A stretch of 26,276 nt of DNA. Origin: Bacteroidota bacterium. GTDB taxonomy: Bacteria > Bacteroidota > Bacteroidia > Chitinophagales > Chitinophagaceae. The notes below the pieces were generated by a model. It did no database searches. It was not told the origin of the DNA and worked only from the letters and a program-made list of their open reading frames with translations. How positions within the stretch are numbered: position 1 is the stretch's first letter; each line of letters opens with the position of its first letter. The stretch covers positions 1 to 26,276 of the forward strand of contig JAEYRC010000102.1 of NCBI GenBank assembly GCA_023409675.1. Direction: 5' to 3'. Positions 24,709 to 26,276 of the stretch are shown piece after piece. The position numbers were made by a program, and so were the translations under genes.

Positions 24709-24819
24709 TCGTGCACGTGAAAAATCCTGCACTGAATAGTATGAATATCAACAAAACTGGCCCCAGTTGTGGGTCAGGTGGCGAAGCTGTATAATATAGA
24801 AAATAAATCAGAAACCTTT

Positions 24820-25350
24820 ATGATCATTACGGGCCACAAAAAGAGCTGGTATGCAGTGTATACCAAACCCCGCTGGGAAAAAAAGGTGGCTGATTTAATG
24901 GATAGAAGAGGGATAGAAAACTATTGCCCGCTCAATAAGGTTCATCGGCAATGGAGCGACCGGAAGAAAGTTGTACATGAACCGCTCTTTACCTCCTATG
25001 TGTTTGTACGAATCCCCTTGCGTGAACAGTTGAATGTTCGCGCTGTCGATGGGGTGCTCAATTTTGTATACTGGCTTGGTAAACCGGCATTGATTCGGGA
25101 TGAAGAAATTGATATGATCAAACGATTCCTGAATGAACATGATCATGTAAAAGTTCACCGTGCGGAGATTTGCATCAATGAAAAGGTCAGAATTATCAGC
25201 GGCCCCTTTATGATGCTGGAAGGCAGTGTTACAGAAGTGAAAAGAAAAACAGTAAAAGTGCTGCTCCCTTCCCTGGGTTTTGCGCTTACCGCTGAAATCG
25301 ATAAAACGCATCTGCAGCCGGTTGCGCAATATGCCGGATCCTTTGTATAA
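24820..25350 (+). CDS. UpxY/RfaH-type NusG paralogue, transcription antiterminator
   Basis: 176 residues from the ATG at 24820. An NGN domain occupies about 8-105 (SWYAVYTKPRWEKKVADLM; PLFTSYVFVRI) and a KOW domain the last 60 residues (VRIISGPFMMLEGSVTEVKRKTVKVLL). These specialised NusG relatives bind RNA polymerase and allow it to pass terminators in long surface-polysaccharide operons, acting on their own locus through the 5' leader. An in-frame GTG at 24769 would extend the protein by 17 residues that are not family-like, so the ATG is preferred. It sits inside the locus it probably controls, 111 bases after the wzc-like gene; the leader at 21335-21530 is a candidate target. Confidence 0.88.
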   Translation: MIITGHKKSWYAVYTKPRWEKKVADLMDRRGIENYCPLNKVHRQWSDRKKVVHEPLFTSYVFVRIPLREQLNVRAVDGVLNFVYWLGKPALIRDEEIDMIKRFLNEHDHVKVHRAEICINEKVRIISGPFMMLEGSVTEVKRKTVKVLLPSLGFALTAEIDKTHLQPVAQYAGSFV

Positions 25351-25463
25351 CCCCGCCGTTATAAGGTGGGTAGGATGACAGTAAATCAGAAAGTATTCAC
25401 TACCGTAAATATTGTTTAAATCAAATTACTGAACGCAATAAATAATACTAATCAATAAAACAA

Positions 25464-26276
25464 ATGGAGCAGAAAATCGCAATTATCGGACTTGGATATG
25501 TTGGCCTGCCACTGGCTGTAGCCTTTGCCAGGAAATATCCTGTCGTTGGATTCGACATCAACAAAAACAGGATCGCAGAACTACAGCAGGGCAAAGATCA
25601 TACGCTTGAAGTGGAAGATGATGAACTTAAAGCTGTTATTACAAGCGATTTAAAATCAAATGGTCTGGTTTTCAGCTATGATCTTGAAACATTACGCGAG
25701 TGTAATTTTTTTATTGTTACTGTTCCCACTCCGGTAGATAAACATAACCGACCCGATCTGACACCATTATATAAAGCCAGTGAAACAGTAGGTAAAGTAC
25801 TGAAGAAAGGCGATATCGTTGTATATGAATCTACTGTTTATCCGGGTGTAACGGAAGATGAATGTGTTCCTGTCCTGGAAAAAGTTTCCGGTCTTAAGTT
25901 CAATGTTGATTTCTACTGCGGTTATTCTCCCGAACGGATCAATCCGGGCGATAAAGAACATACCGTTACGAAAATCAAAAAGATCACCTCAGGTTCTACT
26001 GATGAAATTGCCGAACTGGTCGACAGCGTTTACCGCAGCATCATAACTGCAGGCACCCATAAAGCCTCTTCCATCAAAGTCGCTGAAGCTGCCAAGGTGA
26101 TCGAAAATGCTCAGCGCGATATCAATATCGCTTTCGTGAATGAGTTGTCGAAAATCTTTAACAAAATTGGAATTGATACCCAGGATGTGCTTGCAGCAGC
26201 CAGTACAAAATGGAATTTCCTGCCCTTTAAACCCGGACTTGTAGGTGGCCACTGTATCGGTGTAGATCCTTATTAC
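25464..26276 (+). CDS. UDP-sugar 6-dehydrogenase of the WbpO/TviB type, 3' end outside window
   Basis: The first 271 residues are visible, open to the right edge. The enzyme oxidises C6 of a UDP-hexose, probably a UDP-N-acetylhexosamine, to the uronic acid with two NAD+, giving a precursor for acidic polysaccharide. It begins with the Rossmann motif IGLGYVGLPLA at 8-18; VPTPVDKHNRPDL at 87-99, YESTVYPGVTE at 121-131 and the dimer-helix region AAKVIENAQRDINIAFVNEL at 209-228 are present, with the catalytic cysteine C264 in GGHCIGVDP. The sequence around KWNFLPFKPGLVGGHCIG is close to TviB/WbpO from memory. It starts 113 bases after the antiterminator gene; glycosyltransferases and a flippase would be expected beyond the edge. 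Confidence 0.92.
   Translation, partial: MEQKIAIIGLGYVGLPLAVAFARKYPVVGFDINKNRIAELQQGKDHTLEVEDDELKAVITSDLKSNGLVFSYDLETLRECNFFIVTVPTPVDKHNRPDLTPLYKASETVGKVLKKGDIVVYESTVYPGVTEDECVPVLEKVSGLKFNVDFYCGYSPERINPGDKEHTVTKIKKITSGSTDEIAELVDSVYRSIITAGTHKASSIKVAEAAKVIENAQRDINIAFVNELSKIFNKIGIDTQDVLAAASTKWNFLPFKPGLVGGHCIGVDPYY

Noticed and set aside
24755..24768. Near-palindrome AACTGGCCCCAGTT before the antiterminator gene
   Set aside because: Only six bases pair around a two-base centre, with no T tract or promoter nearby; too weak to call a regulatory site.
24769..24819. GTG start extending the antiterminator by 17 residues
   Set aside because: The extra residues do not look like an NGN domain start, and the ATG at 24820 gives the normal length for the family.
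1..26276. CRISPR arrays, tRNA or rRNA genes, insertion sequences, phage or toxin-antitoxin modules
   Set aside because: No repeat-spacer pattern, cloverleaf, transposase or phage-like gene was seen on either strand.

Overview
The window looks like a chromosomal segment of a Bacteroidota bacterium, most likely of the Chitinophagaceae type. The signs are several promoters with the Bacteroidota -7 element TAnnTTTG, weak or absent Shine-Dalgarno sequences, and lineage-typical families: a PorW/SprE-like type IX secretion (T9SS) TPR protein, a Porin_10 putative porin, a carboxypeptidase-domain TonB receptor, a bactofilin beside a short M23-type membrane protein, and an UpxY-type NusG paralogue in a polysaccharide locus. 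No tRNA, rRNA, CRISPR array, insertion sequence or phage gene was recognised.

Layout. 1-4675 (minus): a PBP1A-type peptidoglycan synthase cut by the left edge, preceded by the large PorW/SprE-like protein. 4802-6896 (plus): short single-pass coiled-coil protein, bactofilin, four-helix membrane protein, SprT-like metalloprotease and a possible 27-residue membrane peptide. 6918-8194 (minus): sucC with a strong intrinsic terminator. 8399-11294 (plus): purine nucleoside phosphorylase followed by a putative porin. 11341-14883 (plus): cysteine-rich four-helix metal-binding protein, a TonB-dependent receptor whose promoter carries a perfect 16-bp palindrome, and a secreted protein of unknown function. 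14884-21133 (minus): secreted amidase, lipoprotein amidohydrolase, SGNH hydrolase, class I glutamine amidotransferase and an ATP-grasp-like protein. 21531-right edge (plus): start of an exopolysaccharide or capsule locus with export lipoprotein (Wza-like), chain-length regulator/tyrosine autokinase (Wzc-like), UpxY/NusG-like antiterminator and a UDP-sugar dehydrogenase cut by the right edge.

How the genes work together. The left third concerns the cell envelope (peptidoglycan synthesis, T9SS, bactofilin scaffold). The centre is housekeeping plus outer-membrane uptake. The right end builds and exports a uronic-acid-containing surface polysaccharide, probably under antitermination control acting on the long leader before the wza-like gene. 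Nothing here is clearly a new system. The best candidates for uncharacterised biology are the glutamine amidotransferase/ATP-grasp pair, the metal-regulator-like palindrome at the TonB receptor promoter, the structured leader with a 40-codon ORF at the polysaccharide locus, and the small membrane peptide after the SprT gene. Several starts were moved from upstream TTG or GTG codons to ATG codons on sequence grounds; each is explained in its entry.
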